NCBI RefSeq assembly: GCF_003095375.1
Contig: NZ_QEHR01000013.1
Span: 1 to 48,603, forward strand
Reading direction: 5' to 3'
Length of the DNA stretch: 48,603 nucleotides
From: Marixanthomonas spongiae
GTDB lineage: Bacteria; Bacteroidota; Bacteroidia; Flavobacteriales; Flavobacteriaceae
The position numbers and the translations under genes were made by a program. How positions within the stretch are numbered: position 1 is the first letter of the stretch; the number at the start of each line of letters is the position of its first letter. The notes under the pieces are model-generated. The model was not told the DNA's origin, searched no databases, and worked only from the letters and a program-made list of their open reading frames with translations. Of this stretch, positions 1 to 7,557 are shown piece after piece.

Positions 1-264
1 TCTTCGCTTCAAGCTTAAGCTTACCAAATTATCTCTGATTGGGTAATCCTCAATTATTCGGGGCTCCATAAAGCCGCTAGCTTTATATTGGTGATTTTTA
101 TAGGCTTCGGGGATTTCCTTTTTTTCTTCTAAATAAATGGTCAGCCGATTAACGTATAAGGGGTCTTTAATGGGTTTTTTATCAAACCCAACAATGGTAA
201 AGTAAGTTAGTAAACCTTCAGGAAGGATTAAGCTTAGCAGGGGTAAATCAGTCTCTTTATTCAT
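1..264 (-). CDS. ISAon1-type transposase N-terminal region protein (partial)
   Basis: An open frame starts at an ATG at 264 and runs 88 codons off the window edge without a stop. It begins MNKETDLPLLSLILPEG and contains a YFTIVGFDKK segment, a GFMEPRIIEDYPIRDN segment and a basic LKRR near the edge. This pattern (a short acidic start, an LPEGLL block, and an IxDFPIR-like block followed by a basic end) is what I know of the N-terminal region protein encoded by ISAon1 elements, where it precedes the main transposase frame. It probably binds the IS ends. The homology is recalled, not searched. Confidence 0.72.
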   Translation of the reverse strand, partial: MNKETDLPLLSLILPEGLLTYFTIVGFDKKPIKDPLYVNRLTIYLEEKKEIPEAYKNHQYKASGFMEPRIIEDYPIRDNLVSLSLKRR

Positions 265-328
265 TGGAAAATATTTATCCGCAAAGAAAACTATTTTTCA
301 CTCTAGACCCAACTTTTGGACTTGATCC

Positions 329-344
329 AAAATGTTCTTGATCC
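329..344. repeat. IS terminal inverted repeat, left copy
   Basis: The plus strand carries the exact reverse complement of 48478-48493 (16 of 16 bases; the next outer base also matches). It marks the outer boundary of the left IS. A second GATCC-containing half copy sits just inside at about 318-328, as often happens with transposase sites in IS ends. Confidence 0.85.
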
Positions 345-379
345 ATAAACCTCTCGCCATCTGCGAAATAGGCATAAAA

Positions 380-406
380 TAAAAAAACCCGCTCAAAACG
401 AACGGG
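380..406 (-). terminator. Rho-independent terminator of tRNA-Lys
   Basis: On the minus strand a 7-bp stem (388-394 with 400-406, one G-U pair) with a 5-nt loop is followed by seven U residues (381-387). The wobble pair exists only in minus-strand RNA, so it ends the tRNA transcript rather than anything on the plus strand. Confidence 0.8.
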
Positions 407-421
407 CATCTCTTTGTTTAG

Positions 422-494
422 TGACCTGGCTGGGGCTCGAACCCAGGACCCTCTCCTTAAAAGGGAGATGCTCTACCAACTGAGCTACCAGGTC
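422..494 (-). tRNA. tRNA-Lys (anticodon UUU)
   Basis: The minus strand folds as a 73-nt tRNA. The acceptor stem GACCTGG pairs with CCAGGTC, the D arm contains AGTTGGTA, the anticodon stem TCTCC/GGAGA carries the loop CTTTTAA with anticodon TTT, and the T arm has TTCGAGC. The discriminator is A and no CCA is encoded. It decodes AAA/AAG lysine codons. It is a single gene with its own promoter (556-588) and terminator (380-406), divergent from aroK. Confidence 0.97.
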
Positions 495-555
495 ATTATT
501 TCTCTTTAAAACTTTTGCTTTAAAGTGCTATTGCAGTTGCTTGCCTTAGCGGGTG

Positions 556-588
556 CAAATATACTATCATTAATTTTATTTTTCCAAA
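556..588 (-). promoter_or_regulatory. Promoter of tRNA-Lys, Bacteroidota type
   Basis: On the minus strand a TTTG (585-588) is followed 21 nt later by TATATTTG (556-563), matching the Bacteroidota housekeeping pattern TTTG / TAnnTTTG. Transcription would start about 50 bases upstream of the mature tRNA, leaving a short 5' leader. This is the cleanest promoter in the window. Confidence 0.75.
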
Positions 589-599
589 GGATTTTCAAT

Positions 600-607
600 T
601 AAATTTG
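600..607 (+). promoter_or_regulatory. Possible -7 element for aroK
   Basis: TAAATTTG matches the Bacteroidota -7 consensus TAnnTTTG about 50 bases before the aroK start. No good -33 TTTG is visible at the usual distance, so this is weaker than the divergent tRNA promoter. Confidence 0.4.
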
Positions 608-657
608 AGGGAAATTACAAAGTCAGTGAAAATCAGTAAAAACCGAAACTAATTTTT

Positions 658-1179
658 ATGAAAATCATACTTATCGGGTATATGGGAAGCGGTAAATCGA
701 CCGTTGGAAAACCTCTTTCAGAAAAACTGAACTACCCTTATAAAGATTTGGATACCGAAATTGAACACAGGGAAGGTAAACCTATCGCTTCTATATTTGC
801 TGAAAAAGGGGAAATTTACTTCCGAAAAAAAGAAGCAATAGTTTTACAAGAAATACTTTCAGAAAAAAGTAATATGGTGTTGGCTACCGGCGGAGGTACA
901 CCTTGCTATGGCACGGTAATGGATGATCTTAATAAAGCAGAAAACGTAATAACCGTTTACTTAAAAGCTTCGGTAGAGGAGTTGACAGCACGTCTTTTTC
1001 CAGAAAAAGAAACCCGCCCCTTGATTGCGCATTTAAAGGCGGAAGAAGACTTAAAGGATTTTGTACGGAAACACCTTTTTGAACGCGCCCACGTGTATAA
1101 CAAAGCCGATTTCGTGATTCACACAGATGGGCTGCATACTTCGAAAATCACTGAAAAGTTGATCTCGCACTTATTCTAA
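658..1179 (+). CDS. aroK: Shikimate kinase
   Basis: This enzyme phosphorylates shikimate to shikimate 3-phosphate with ATP in the cytoplasmic aromatic amino acid (chorismate) pathway. The 173-residue length is usual. The Walker A loop GYMGSGKST is at residues 7-15, the DLD substrate and magnesium site at 30-32, the shikimate-contacting arginine near R56, the GGG loop at 78-80 and the lid arginine in RPL at 120. The ATG at 658 starts directly at the first beta strand, so no other start is needed. Its last 9 bases overlap the 3' end of the convergent phosphoribosyltransferase gene. No other aro gene is adjacent. Confidence 0.96.
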   Translation: MKIILIGYMGSGKSTVGKPLSEKLNYPYKDLDTEIEHREGKPIASIFAEKGEIYFRKKEAIVLQEILSEKSNMVLATGGGTPCYGTVMDDLNKAENVITVYLKASVEELTARLFPEKETRPLIAHLKAEEDLKDFVRKHLFERAHVYNKADFVIHTDGLHTSKITEKLISHLF

Positions 1180-1671
1180 AATCGCCCTATCATTTCCTTT
1201 TTCAAAAATCACCGCTACGTTTTCATTGAGCGATGTGGATAGGGAAATTCCTTTAAAGTCAGCTTTAATAGGATATTTCTTATGGTTTCTATCTACCAAT
1301 ACCGCCGTTTTAAACTGTTTTAAAGGCACTTCCAGAAAATGCTTTACCCCATAAATGAGCGTGGTGCCAGAATGCAGCACATCGTCCACCAAAACCAACG
1401 ATTTATTGGTGTATTCTTGCTCGGGGATAGATGTTTCTATAGGGTCTGTAGGTTTTTTCTTGTTGATGGAAACCTCGCATAGTGTAGCTTGTATGGGGGA
1501 AATCTCCTCAACAGCAGCCTTGAGTTTTTTTGCAAGCGTAAATCCATTGTTCTTTATGCCGGCAATGACCACTTCGTGCTCCGTTACGTTGGTTTCATAG
1601 ATTTGATAAGCTATTCTTTTTATTTTATGCTCAATTTGCTTCTTGTTGAGAATAACGGTCTGTTCTTGCAT
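1171..1671 (-). CDS. Phosphoribosyltransferase family protein
   Basis: This is a type I phosphoribosyltransferase-fold protein of 166 residues. The PRPP-binding signature VLVDDVLHSGTTL is clear, preceded by a VVIAGIKNNG segment that corresponds to the loop between the first beta strand and helix. It resembles the PyrR/hypoxanthine phosphoribosyltransferase group, so it may salvage a base or bind PRPP as a regulator; the base specificity cannot be read. The frame is open to a TTG at 1740, but the ATG at 1671 (MQEQTVILN) fits the family start better and the extra residues are low-complexity and basic. It converges on aroK with a 9-base overlap. Confidence 0.85.
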   Translation of the reverse strand: MQEQTVILNKKQIEHKIKRIAYQIYETNVTEHEVVIAGIKNNGFTLAKKLKAAVEEISPIQATLCEVSINKKKPTDPIETSIPEQEYTNKSLVLVDDVLHSGTTLIYGVKHFLEVPLKQFKTAVLVDRNHKKYPIKADFKGISLSTSLNENVAVIFEKGNDRAILE

Positions 1672-1823
1672 AGTTGAATGTTTTATGGAGCTGCCACTTT
1701 TATAAGGTTTGGTCTTTTTTTTGGATGCTATGGGTTTCAAAAGTTCTTTTCTGAAATTTTAATCATTGATACCCTGCTTTAGGCTACTTTTCCGATTGTG
1801 CTTCAAAGATAGTAAATGGTTGG

Positions 1824-2201
1824 CTATTGGTCGTTTTGTGAATCGGTAAAATCCTCCAAGTCCCTTCGGTCTTTTTTGGTTGGCCTTCCCGTCCCTTTTT
1901 TTCGATAGTATTTTTTGGCGTATTGCAGTGTTTCTTGGCCTTCAAAAGCTTCTTTTGGGGTGGTGTCTTTTCGGTATATATCCACCAATTTTGCGCCTAA
2001 CCGGTTTTTGGGCAGGTCCAGCACTTCCAGTTGATAATTTATTTGGTTTTTGCGCACTTTTATCTCGTCGCTGGGATATACGTCACGGGAGGGTTTCACG
2101 GCATCTCCATTTACTTGTACAGCTCCTTTTTTACAAGCCCTGGTAGCCATGCTTCGGGTCTTGTAATAACGGACGCACCATAAATATTTATCGACTCTCA
2201 T
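1824..2201 (-). CDS. S4-domain RNA-binding protein, Hsp15-like
   Basis: A small basic protein of 125 residues. The S4 domain fills the first half: MRVDKYLWCVRYYKTRSMA, then the RACKKGAVQVNGDAVKPS turn that contacts RNA, then DEIKV. The C-terminal tail is rich in Lys, Arg and Asp (KKYYRKKGTGRPTKKDRRD). This layout matches the Hsp15/HslR group, which in other bacteria rescues stalled 50S subunits; that role is inferred from family. The open frame reaches a TTG at 2213, but the ATG at 2201 starts exactly at the S4 motif. It is divergent from the FKBP lipoprotein gene. Confidence 0.88.
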   Translation of the reverse strand: MRVDKYLWCVRYYKTRSMATRACKKGAVQVNGDAVKPSRDVYPSDEIKVRKNQINYQLEVLDLPKNRLGAKLVDIYRKDTTPKEAFEGQETLQYAKKYYRKKGTGRPTKKDRRDLEDFTDSQNDQ

Positions 2202-2235
2202 AATAGGGTTCAAAAATCTACGTTAATACATACTG

Positions 2236-2243
2236 CAAAAATA
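2236..2243 (-). promoter_or_regulatory. Possible -7 element for the S4 protein gene
   Basis: The minus strand reads TATTTTTG, a match to TAnnTTTG, 35 bases before the ATG at 2201. No clear -33 partner is present. Confidence 0.35.
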
Positions 2244-2278
2244 ACGGAAAATTGTATCTTTCCGCCCCGAAAAAAACG

Positions 2279-3202
2279 ATGATGAAAAAATTAAATGCTA
2301 TACTTTTTGCAACACTAATATGTGGTGCGCTGTTTACCTCCTGTAAAAATGATGATGACAATGGCCCAGAAGTGATCCCACCGAGGGATAGAGGCGAAGA
2401 AGCCGCTGCTGCTGAAGCCGAAATAACCGCTTTTTTGGAAACCCATTTCTACAATTACGAAGAGTTTGAAAATCCACCACAAGGGTTTGACTACCAAATT
2501 AAATTTGATACCATCGCTGGTGAAAATGCCGATAAAAAGCCCTTGATGGAACAAGTAAAGATAAAAAAAGTAAAAGACCGGGTAGAAGAAGAGCTGGAGT
2601 ACAACCTATATTTTCTTAAAGTAAGACAGGGTGGAGGCGAATCCCCAAACTTCACCGATGTCGTTTTAATGAAATACCGAGGCATGTTTTTAGACTTAGA
2701 GCCTTTTGATGCTTCCATCATTCCTACAAATTTAGACCTTCCCGGGAGTGCTCCGGGCCGTGGTATAATTACCGGTTTTCAACAAGCAGTGGTCGAGTTT
2801 AACGCAGCTGCTTCGTTCACCAACAACGAAGATGGCACCACCACTTTTACCGATTATGGCGTGGGGGCGGTGTTCATTCCCAGTGGTTTGGGCTATTTTA
2901 ACGCCAGTACACCAACCATTCCAAGCTATTCCCAGTTGATCTTTACCTTTCAAGTGCTCGATTTTACCGTGGGCGATCAAGATGGCGACGGGATCATTTC
3001 CATATTGGAAGACCTTGACAAAAACAAAATCGTGAAAGACGATGATACCGATGGGGACGGTATTCCCAATTACTTGGACCCCGACGACGATGGTGACGGC
3101 ATTCCCACAAGTGTAGAAGTAGAATTTGACGAAGACGGAAATATCATCTTTATGGATAGTGATGGCGATGGCATTCCTAACTATTTAGATAAAGACAGTT
3201 GA
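2279..3202 (+). CDS. FKBP-type prolyl isomerase lipoprotein with TSP3-like tail
   Basis: A lipoprotein of about 307 residues. The signal peptide MMKKLNAILFATLICGALFTSC ends in a lipobox cysteine followed by an acidic KNDDD stretch, so it is probably exported to the outer membrane. The middle holds an FKBP-like fold: VVLMKYRGMFLDLEPFDAS, GIITGFQQAVVEF, AVFIPSGLGYFN and SQLIFTFQVLDF match the FKBP strand order, though some active-site aromatics are changed. The C-terminal 70 residues are repeated D-x-D-G-D-G-I motifs of thrombospondin type 3 type (three copies plus a degenerate one), expected to bind calcium. It may act as a periplasmic or surface folding factor. The open frame extends to a TTG at 2252, but the signal peptide fixes the start here. 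Confidence 0.85.
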   Translation: MMKKLNAILFATLICGALFTSCKNDDDNGPEVIPPRDRGEEAAAAEAEITAFLETHFYNYEEFENPPQGFDYQIKFDTIAGENADKKPLMEQVKIKKVKDRVEEELEYNLYFLKVRQGGGESPNFTDVVLMKYRGMFLDLEPFDASIIPTNLDLPGSAPGRGIITGFQQAVVEFNAAASFTNNEDGTTTFTDYGVGAVFIPSGLGYFNASTPTIPSYSQLIFTFQVLDFTVGDQDGDGIISILEDLDKNKIVKDDDTDGDGIPNYLDPDDDGDGIPTSVEVEFDEDGNIIFMDSDGDGIPNYLDKDS

Positions 3203-3225
3203 TTTTTTTTATACGTAAAAAAACA

Positions 3226-3259
3226 GCCCTCAAAAACAATTGTTTGTGAGGGCTTTTTT
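3226..3259 (+). terminator. Terminator after the FKBP lipoprotein gene
   Basis: The 7-bp stem GCCCTCA/TGAGGGC (3226-3232 with 3247-3253), extended inside by a short ACAATTGT palindrome, is followed by six T residues. An A-rich run before it allows some function in the other direction. Confidence 0.85.
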
Positions 3260-3293
3260 AATGGAACATTGTTAACCATCTCTTAATTTCAAG

Positions 3294-3321
3294 TTGTTTC
3301 CCTTTGCTTTTTTTACTTTTG
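3294..3321 (+). promoter_or_regulatory. Promoter of the M1 peptidase gene
   Basis: TTG at 3294-3296, a 17-base spacer and TACTTTTG at 3314-3321 fit the Bacteroidota promoter pattern. It lies 30 bases before the ATG and after the preceding terminator, so the peptidase is likely transcribed on its own. Confidence 0.55.
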
Positions 3322-3350
3322 ATTACCGTAAATAAAAATCCATTTTTCTT

Positions 3351-5972
3351 ATGAAACCTTCCATTAAATCATGCTTCTGCATGCTGTTATTTGGTGCTTT
3401 AAGTTTTAGTGCCTTTGCACAAGAGCAACCAGAAAACGACAAGGCTCCAAAATCCATTTTTAATAAATACGAAGCATTTAGCCCCTTGTTCATGAACGAA
3501 CATGCAAACGCGTTTCACAGCGCTACGGGCCACCCGGGACCAAAATATTGGCAAAATCAAGCCAATTACAAAATAAAGGCGACTTTAGATACCCTAAATC
3601 ATTCGGTTAGGGGCAATATGACCATAACCTATATCAATAACAGCCCATACGATTTGGATTTTCTATGGTTGCAACTGGACCAGAACACTTTTAAAAGAGA
3701 CTCCCGGGGATCGGCGCTCTATCCCGCCACAGACCGAAATGGCGTACAAACCTATACCAATGGGTATAAATTTAATAAGGTAGCCATTAAAATGGGCCGT
3801 GACACACAACAAGCAAATTATATTGTAAACGATACCCGCATGCAAATTCGGTTACCTGAAGCCTTGGAAGCAAAAGACGGAGAAATGGAAATAAGCATCG
3901 ATTATGCTTTCGACATCCCCAAGCACGGGAAAGACCGAATGGGGCGTGTAAAAACGAAAAATGGTTGGATTTATACCTTGGCGCAATGGTATCCACGTAT
4001 GGCGGTTTTAGATGAAGTAGAGGGCTGGAATACTTTGCCTTATCTGGGTACCGGCGAATTTTATTTGGGATACGGAAATTTCGACTATCAAATCACCGCT
4101 CCAGCAAATATGGTGGTGGTCGGGTCTGGCGAGCTCCAAAACCCAAAAGAGGTATTGACAGATTATGAAAGAAAACAATTGGAAAAAGCCAGAAACAGCG
4201 ATAAAACCGTCATGATTCGTTCTAAAGAAGCGATGAAAGCCGGCAAGCATGCCAATGGCAAGAACGGCATGCTCACGTGGCATTTTGAAATGGAACAGAG
4301 CAGGGACATTGCGTGGGCTGCGTCAAGTGCTTTTATTTGGGACGCTGCGCGCATTAACCTGCCCAAAGGTGAAAAAGCCTTGGCGCAATCGGTCTATCCT
4401 GTGGAAAATTCAGGAGAGGACGGCTATGCTAGGTCAACCGAGTATACCAAAAATTCAGTAGAGTTTTATTCTGAACAATTGTACCCTTACACTTATCCAG
4501 TAGCGACCAATGTCGGGGCACACGAGGGTGGTATGGAATATCCCGGAATCGTTTTTTGTAGCTATAAAAGCAAAAATGCCAGCTTGTGGGGCGTGATCGA
4601 CCACGAATTTGGCCACAATTGGTTTCCCATGATTGTGGGTTCCAATGAACGTAAATATGCGTGGATGGACGAAGGCTTCAACAGTTTTATCAACGAACTT
4701 TCTACAAAAGCGTTCAATAATGGGGAGTATTACCAAGAAAAGGAAATGCAAAGCTTGGGCAAAACCATGTTCAACGAACAATTGGACCCACTTTTTACTG
4801 TTCCAGATGTTATCCACAACCAGCGCAACCTTGGGATAGAAGCGTATTATAAACCAGCAACTGCACTCATGGTGTTGCGCAATTCGGTATTGGGAGAAGA
4901 CCGTTTCGATTATGCCTTTAAAAACTACATCAAGAGATGGGCATTCAAACATCCAAAACCTTGGGATTTTTTCAACACCATGAACAATGCGGCAGGCGAA
5001 GATTTAAGCTGGTTCTGGAAAGGATGGATCATGAACAACTGGAAACTGGACCAAGCAGTGGAATCTATAGATTACGTAAATGGCGACCCCAAACAAGGTT
5101 CGCAGATCACCTTGCTCAACAAGCAAAAAATGGTCATGCCAACCACCTTGAAAATAACTCAGGAAAACAATACCAGCGAAACGGTAAAGCTTCCTGTAGA
5201 GATATGGATGACGGGACCAGAATACGTTTATACCTATCCCTCTACTTCAAAAATAGTTTCAGTAGAGATCGATCCAGAAAATGAGGTGCCAGATTATAAC
5301 CCATATAACAATATATTGGTAAAATTAATGGATGCCCCAACAGGACAAACGGCAAAAAAAGTAATCGAGTCATACCTTGAAGCCATCGGAGGGCGTAAAG
5401 CTTTAGAAAATGTGAACGATATTTCCATGACGATGTCGGCCAATGTACAAGGCGCAAACGTAAATATCATAACCAAGAAAAAACGTCCGGGAAAGTATTC
5501 CTTGGAAGTATTTGTTCCGGTCATGAACCAAACAATGGTGCAATACTTGGTTAATGACGATGAGGTGACCGTCTTTAGCCAAGGCCAAGAACAAGAAATC
5601 AACGAGGAACAAAAAGAAGCCATTAAAAAAGGGGCCGAAATGTTCCCCGAATTAAACTATGGAAACGAGAATTATACAAGTACCCTGTTGGGCATGCAAA
5701 ACAGCGACGGCAAACAGTTGTATGTAGTAGAAACAATCACGCCTGATGGTGAAGTGATAAAAGAATATTTCGACACGGACAGTGGCTTAAAAATAAAACA
5801 GGAAATACAAGCCGATGGTACCGTGTCGACTACTGCCTTCGGAAACTATAAAAACGTGAACGGGATTATGCTGCCCTTTGAGCAAACATCTGATACGTTT
5901 GGCCAAACCCTTACCTTAAAAGCAACCGATGCTAAAATAAACAGTGGTATAAAAGATACCGAGTTTGAATAA
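3351..5972 (+). CDS. M1-family zinc metallopeptidase, exported
   Basis: An exported gluzincin peptidase of 873 residues. The signal peptide is residues 1-23, ending SAFAQ. The zinc site HEFGH is at 418-422 with the third ligand E441 in DEGF, giving the M1 spacing HExxH-x18-E. The GGMEYP motif at 393-398 corresponds to the GxMEN exopeptidase motif with Asn replaced by Tyr. After the helical domain there is a C-terminal region (about 670-873) with a TAKKVIESYLEAIGGRKALE start that resembles the lipoprotein-like domains attached to Bacteroidota peptidases. It probably trims peptides in the periplasm or at the surface. The changed exopeptidase motif means specificity is uncertain. It stands alone between a terminator and the next gene. 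Confidence 0.9.
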   Translation: MKPSIKSCFCMLLFGALSFSAFAQEQPENDKAPKSIFNKYEAFSPLFMNEHANAFHSATGHPGPKYWQNQANYKIKATLDTLNHSVRGNMTITYINNSPYDLDFLWLQLDQNTFKRDSRGSALYPATDRNGVQTYTNGYKFNKVAIKMGRDTQQANYIVNDTRMQIRLPEALEAKDGEMEISIDYAFDIPKHGKDRMGRVKTKNGWIYTLAQWYPRMAVLDEVEGWNTLPYLGTGEFYLGYGNFDYQITAPANMVVVGSGELQNPKEVLTDYERKQLEKARNSDKTVMIRSKEAMKAGKHANGKNGMLTWHFEMEQSRDIAWAASSAFIWDAARINLPKGEKALAQSVYPVENSGEDGYARSTEYTKNSVEFYSEQLYPYTYPVATNVGAHEGGMEYPGIVFCSYKSKNASLWGVIDHEFGHNWFPMIVGSNERKYAWMDEGFNSFINELSTKAFNNGEYYQEKEMQSLGKTMFNEQLDPLFTVPDVIHNQRNLGIEAYYKPATALMVLRNSVLGEDRFDYAFKNYIKRWAFKHPKPWDFFNTMNNAAGEDLSWFWKGWIMNNWKLDQAVESIDYVNGDPKQGSQITLLNKQKMVMPTTLKITQENNTSETVKLPVEIWMTGPEYVYTYPSTSKIVSVEIDPENEVPDYNPYNNILVKLMDAPTGQTAKKVIESYLEAIGGRKALENVNDISMTMSANVQGANVNIITKKKRPGKYSLEVFVPVMNQTMVQYLVNDDEVTVFSQGQEQEINEEQKEAIKKGAEMFPELNYGNENYTSTLLGMQNSDGKQLYVVETITPDGEVIKEYFDTDSGLKIKQEIQADGTVSTTAFGNYKNVNGIMLPFEQTSDTFGQTLTLKATDAKINSGIKDTEFE

Positions 5973-6098
5973 AGGTTTTATTGCTTGGTAGTGTGTTATC
6001 TAAAGAAGATATCTGATTCATTTCAAGTCATATAGGTTGCCATATTGGCGTTTGAACAAATAATCCGTATCTTTAAAAGGAACAAAAAATGTAGTATT

Positions 6099-6731
6099 AT
6101 GAAAAAAGCAATTCTTCTCTCACTTATGGTATTAATCGGTTTTGCCACTGAGGCACAAACACCTACCGTACTTCCCGAAGCTGTACAAATCAATATGGCC
6201 AGCCAAGTTGCTCCCGAAAAAGACCGGGAAGCAGTGACCGTTTATGGTTATGACGAGTCAGGCAAGCTAAAGCTACTTAAAAAAGGCACCAACAACCTTA
6301 TTTGTTTGGCCGATGATCCTAATAAAAAAGGAGTTCATATAAGTTGTTACAGTGTGAAACTGGAACCTTTTATGGCACGTGGCCGCGAACTGATAGTCGA
6401 AGGGAAAAGTGTACCCGAAATGCGTGAGATCCGTAAAAAAGAAGCAGAAGAAGGAAGCCTGCAATTGCCCGATGTACCCAGCATGCTTTACGTACTGGAC
6501 GGGGAAGAAGCTAACTTGAACCAAGAAACAGGCGAACTTACCAACGGATTTGAACGCTACGTAATCTACACGCCTTATGCCACCACCGAATCAACAGGCT
6601 TGCCCGATGCCCCTTTTGCTCCGGGAATGCCTTGGCTTATGGATCCTGGCACGCACAGGGCACATATTATGGTAACCCCGCCCAGGGACAAGAAAAAAAA
6701 CAAAGTTGATGATATGGGGCATAAACATTGA
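6099..6731 (+). CDS. Secreted protein of unknown function
   Basis: A protein of 210 residues that I do not recognise. MKKAILLSLMVLIGFATEAQ is a typical cleavable signal peptide, which fixes the start at 6099 although the frame is open from 6045. The mature part contains two parts separated by a charged helix (MREIRKKEAEEGSLQL): one with NNLICLADDPNKKGVHISCYS, holding two cysteines that could form a disulfide, and one with ERYVIYTPYATTESTG and PGMPWLMDPGTHRAHIMV. It ends in a Lys- and His-rich tail (PPRDKKKNKVDDMGHKH). It is not obviously in an operon; the downstream gene is convergent. Confidence 0.7.
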   Translation: MKKAILLSLMVLIGFATEAQTPTVLPEAVQINMASQVAPEKDREAVTVYGYDESGKLKLLKKGTNNLICLADDPNKKGVHISCYSVKLEPFMARGRELIVEGKSVPEMREIRKKEAEEGSLQLPDVPSMLYVLDGEEANLNQETGELTNGFERYVIYTPYATTESTGLPDAPFAPGMPWLMDPGTHRAHIMVTPPRDKKKNKVDDMGHKH

Positions 6732-6770
6732 TTTTCCTTTTTTTGAAATATAGTGTAAAGCTATGGTATG

Positions 6771-7250
6771 TTAAGCAATCCAAAATTTGTCCTTCCATTC
6801 TTTATCTGAAAAAGATACAGCTTCATGGTGTTTTTTAATATCCTGAAGCTGTTTTTTTGTTGCCACAGCCTGGATTTCGTTGTACAATATCCGTTCTTCA
6901 AAACGAATATAACGCCCTATTTCTTCCTCTATTCTATTAAGCGATTTATACACATTGGTTGTATCGTTAAATAAACGTAAAAGGCGTCTATGGTTTGCCA
7001 TTGCCTTTTTAACGCGAACGTTATCCATACCAAGGATAGGGAACACATGTTTTTTTTCAATTTCAGTGTGTGGTTCTAAATACTTTTCTTTAAACCAATC
7101 GGCATAGGCTTTTATGCGTTCGGTTTCGATATTGTTGCGCATCGCTTCACTTATTTTCCAACCAAACATTAAAAGATTGTAATGCTCGTCGCTAATGGGC
7201 TCTAAAGACTCGTCTCGTTTTGGAGGTTTTTTCATGGCAGGTTGGCACAT
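6771..7250 (-). CDS. Hemerythrin-like HHE-domain protein
   Basis: A 159-residue all-helical protein resembling the hemerythrin HHE cation-binding family. H23 (ISDEHYNLL), H61 and E65 (EPHTEIEKKHVFPIL) and H87 (ANHRRLL) stand where di-iron ligands are expected. The segment RYIRFEERILYNEIQ at 113-127 aligns with the family motif HIRFEERVLFPEI, but the ligand His is Tyr114 here. H141/H142 near the end may supply other ligands. Family members sense or store oxygen, nitric oxide or iron; with one ligand changed the metal site may be altered. Starts at 7250 and 7235 (MKKPPKRD) are both possible; the first is preceded by an A/T-rich leader, typical of Bacteroidota starts. Confidence 0.75.
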   Translation of the reverse strand: MCQPAMKKPPKRDESLEPISDEHYNLLMFGWKISEAMRNNIETERIKAYADWFKEKYLEPHTEIEKKHVFPILGMDNVRVKKAMANHRRLLRLFNDTTNVYKSLNRIEEEIGRYIRFEERILYNEIQAVATKKQLQDIKKHHEAVSFSDKEWKDKFWIA

Positions 7251-7557
7251 ATTATTAAAAAAAGCAAATTACAAGATAGAAAATAAGAGGCCAAATAACA
7301 AAATAAGCCTAACGCGTTTTTAAACCTTATTTTGTAACATGCGGGGCAAAAAGTACCGCCTGGGGTTATATTGTTCGATCGTATTTTAGAGATGTTTATG
7401 TTTCTTAATTGTAACTTATTGGAAAACATTATGTTGTGTATTTAAGTTTAATAATTGCAACCGTGGCACAGCGATTGACTAAGGAGTAGGCTTTGAAACT
7501 AAAATGTGATGGTATCGCATTTCAAATTAGATTTTATTTTAATTCTGAAAGAAACGT
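7251..7557. other. Intergenic region between divergent hemerythrin-like and pntA genes
   Basis: This 307-base gap must hold promoters for both divergent genes. The base composition is A/T-rich at both edges. I find no exact TAnnTTTG with a spaced TTTG on either strand, no convincing hairpin with a T-run and no coding potential. Confidence 0.5.

Larger units (their letters stand above)
1..344 (-). mobile_element. Insertion sequence, 5' end (ISAon1-like), cut by window edge
   Basis: This is the left part of an insertion sequence lying on the minus strand. Its outer end is the terminal inverted repeat at 329-344, which reads GGATCAAGAACATTTT on the minus strand and recurs at 48478-48493 as the 3' end of a second copy. 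Inside it lies the start of a transposase reading frame (1-264). The rest of the element is outside the window. The family assignment rests on recognising both protein fragments as resembling ISAon1-type transposases of Bacteroidota. No target duplication can be checked because the other end is not visible. Confidence 0.8.

Noticed and set aside
6045-6098. Upstream extension of the secreted protein gene to 6045
   Set aside because: The 18 extra residues lie before an evident signal peptide start; the shorter start at 6099 gives a normal export signal.
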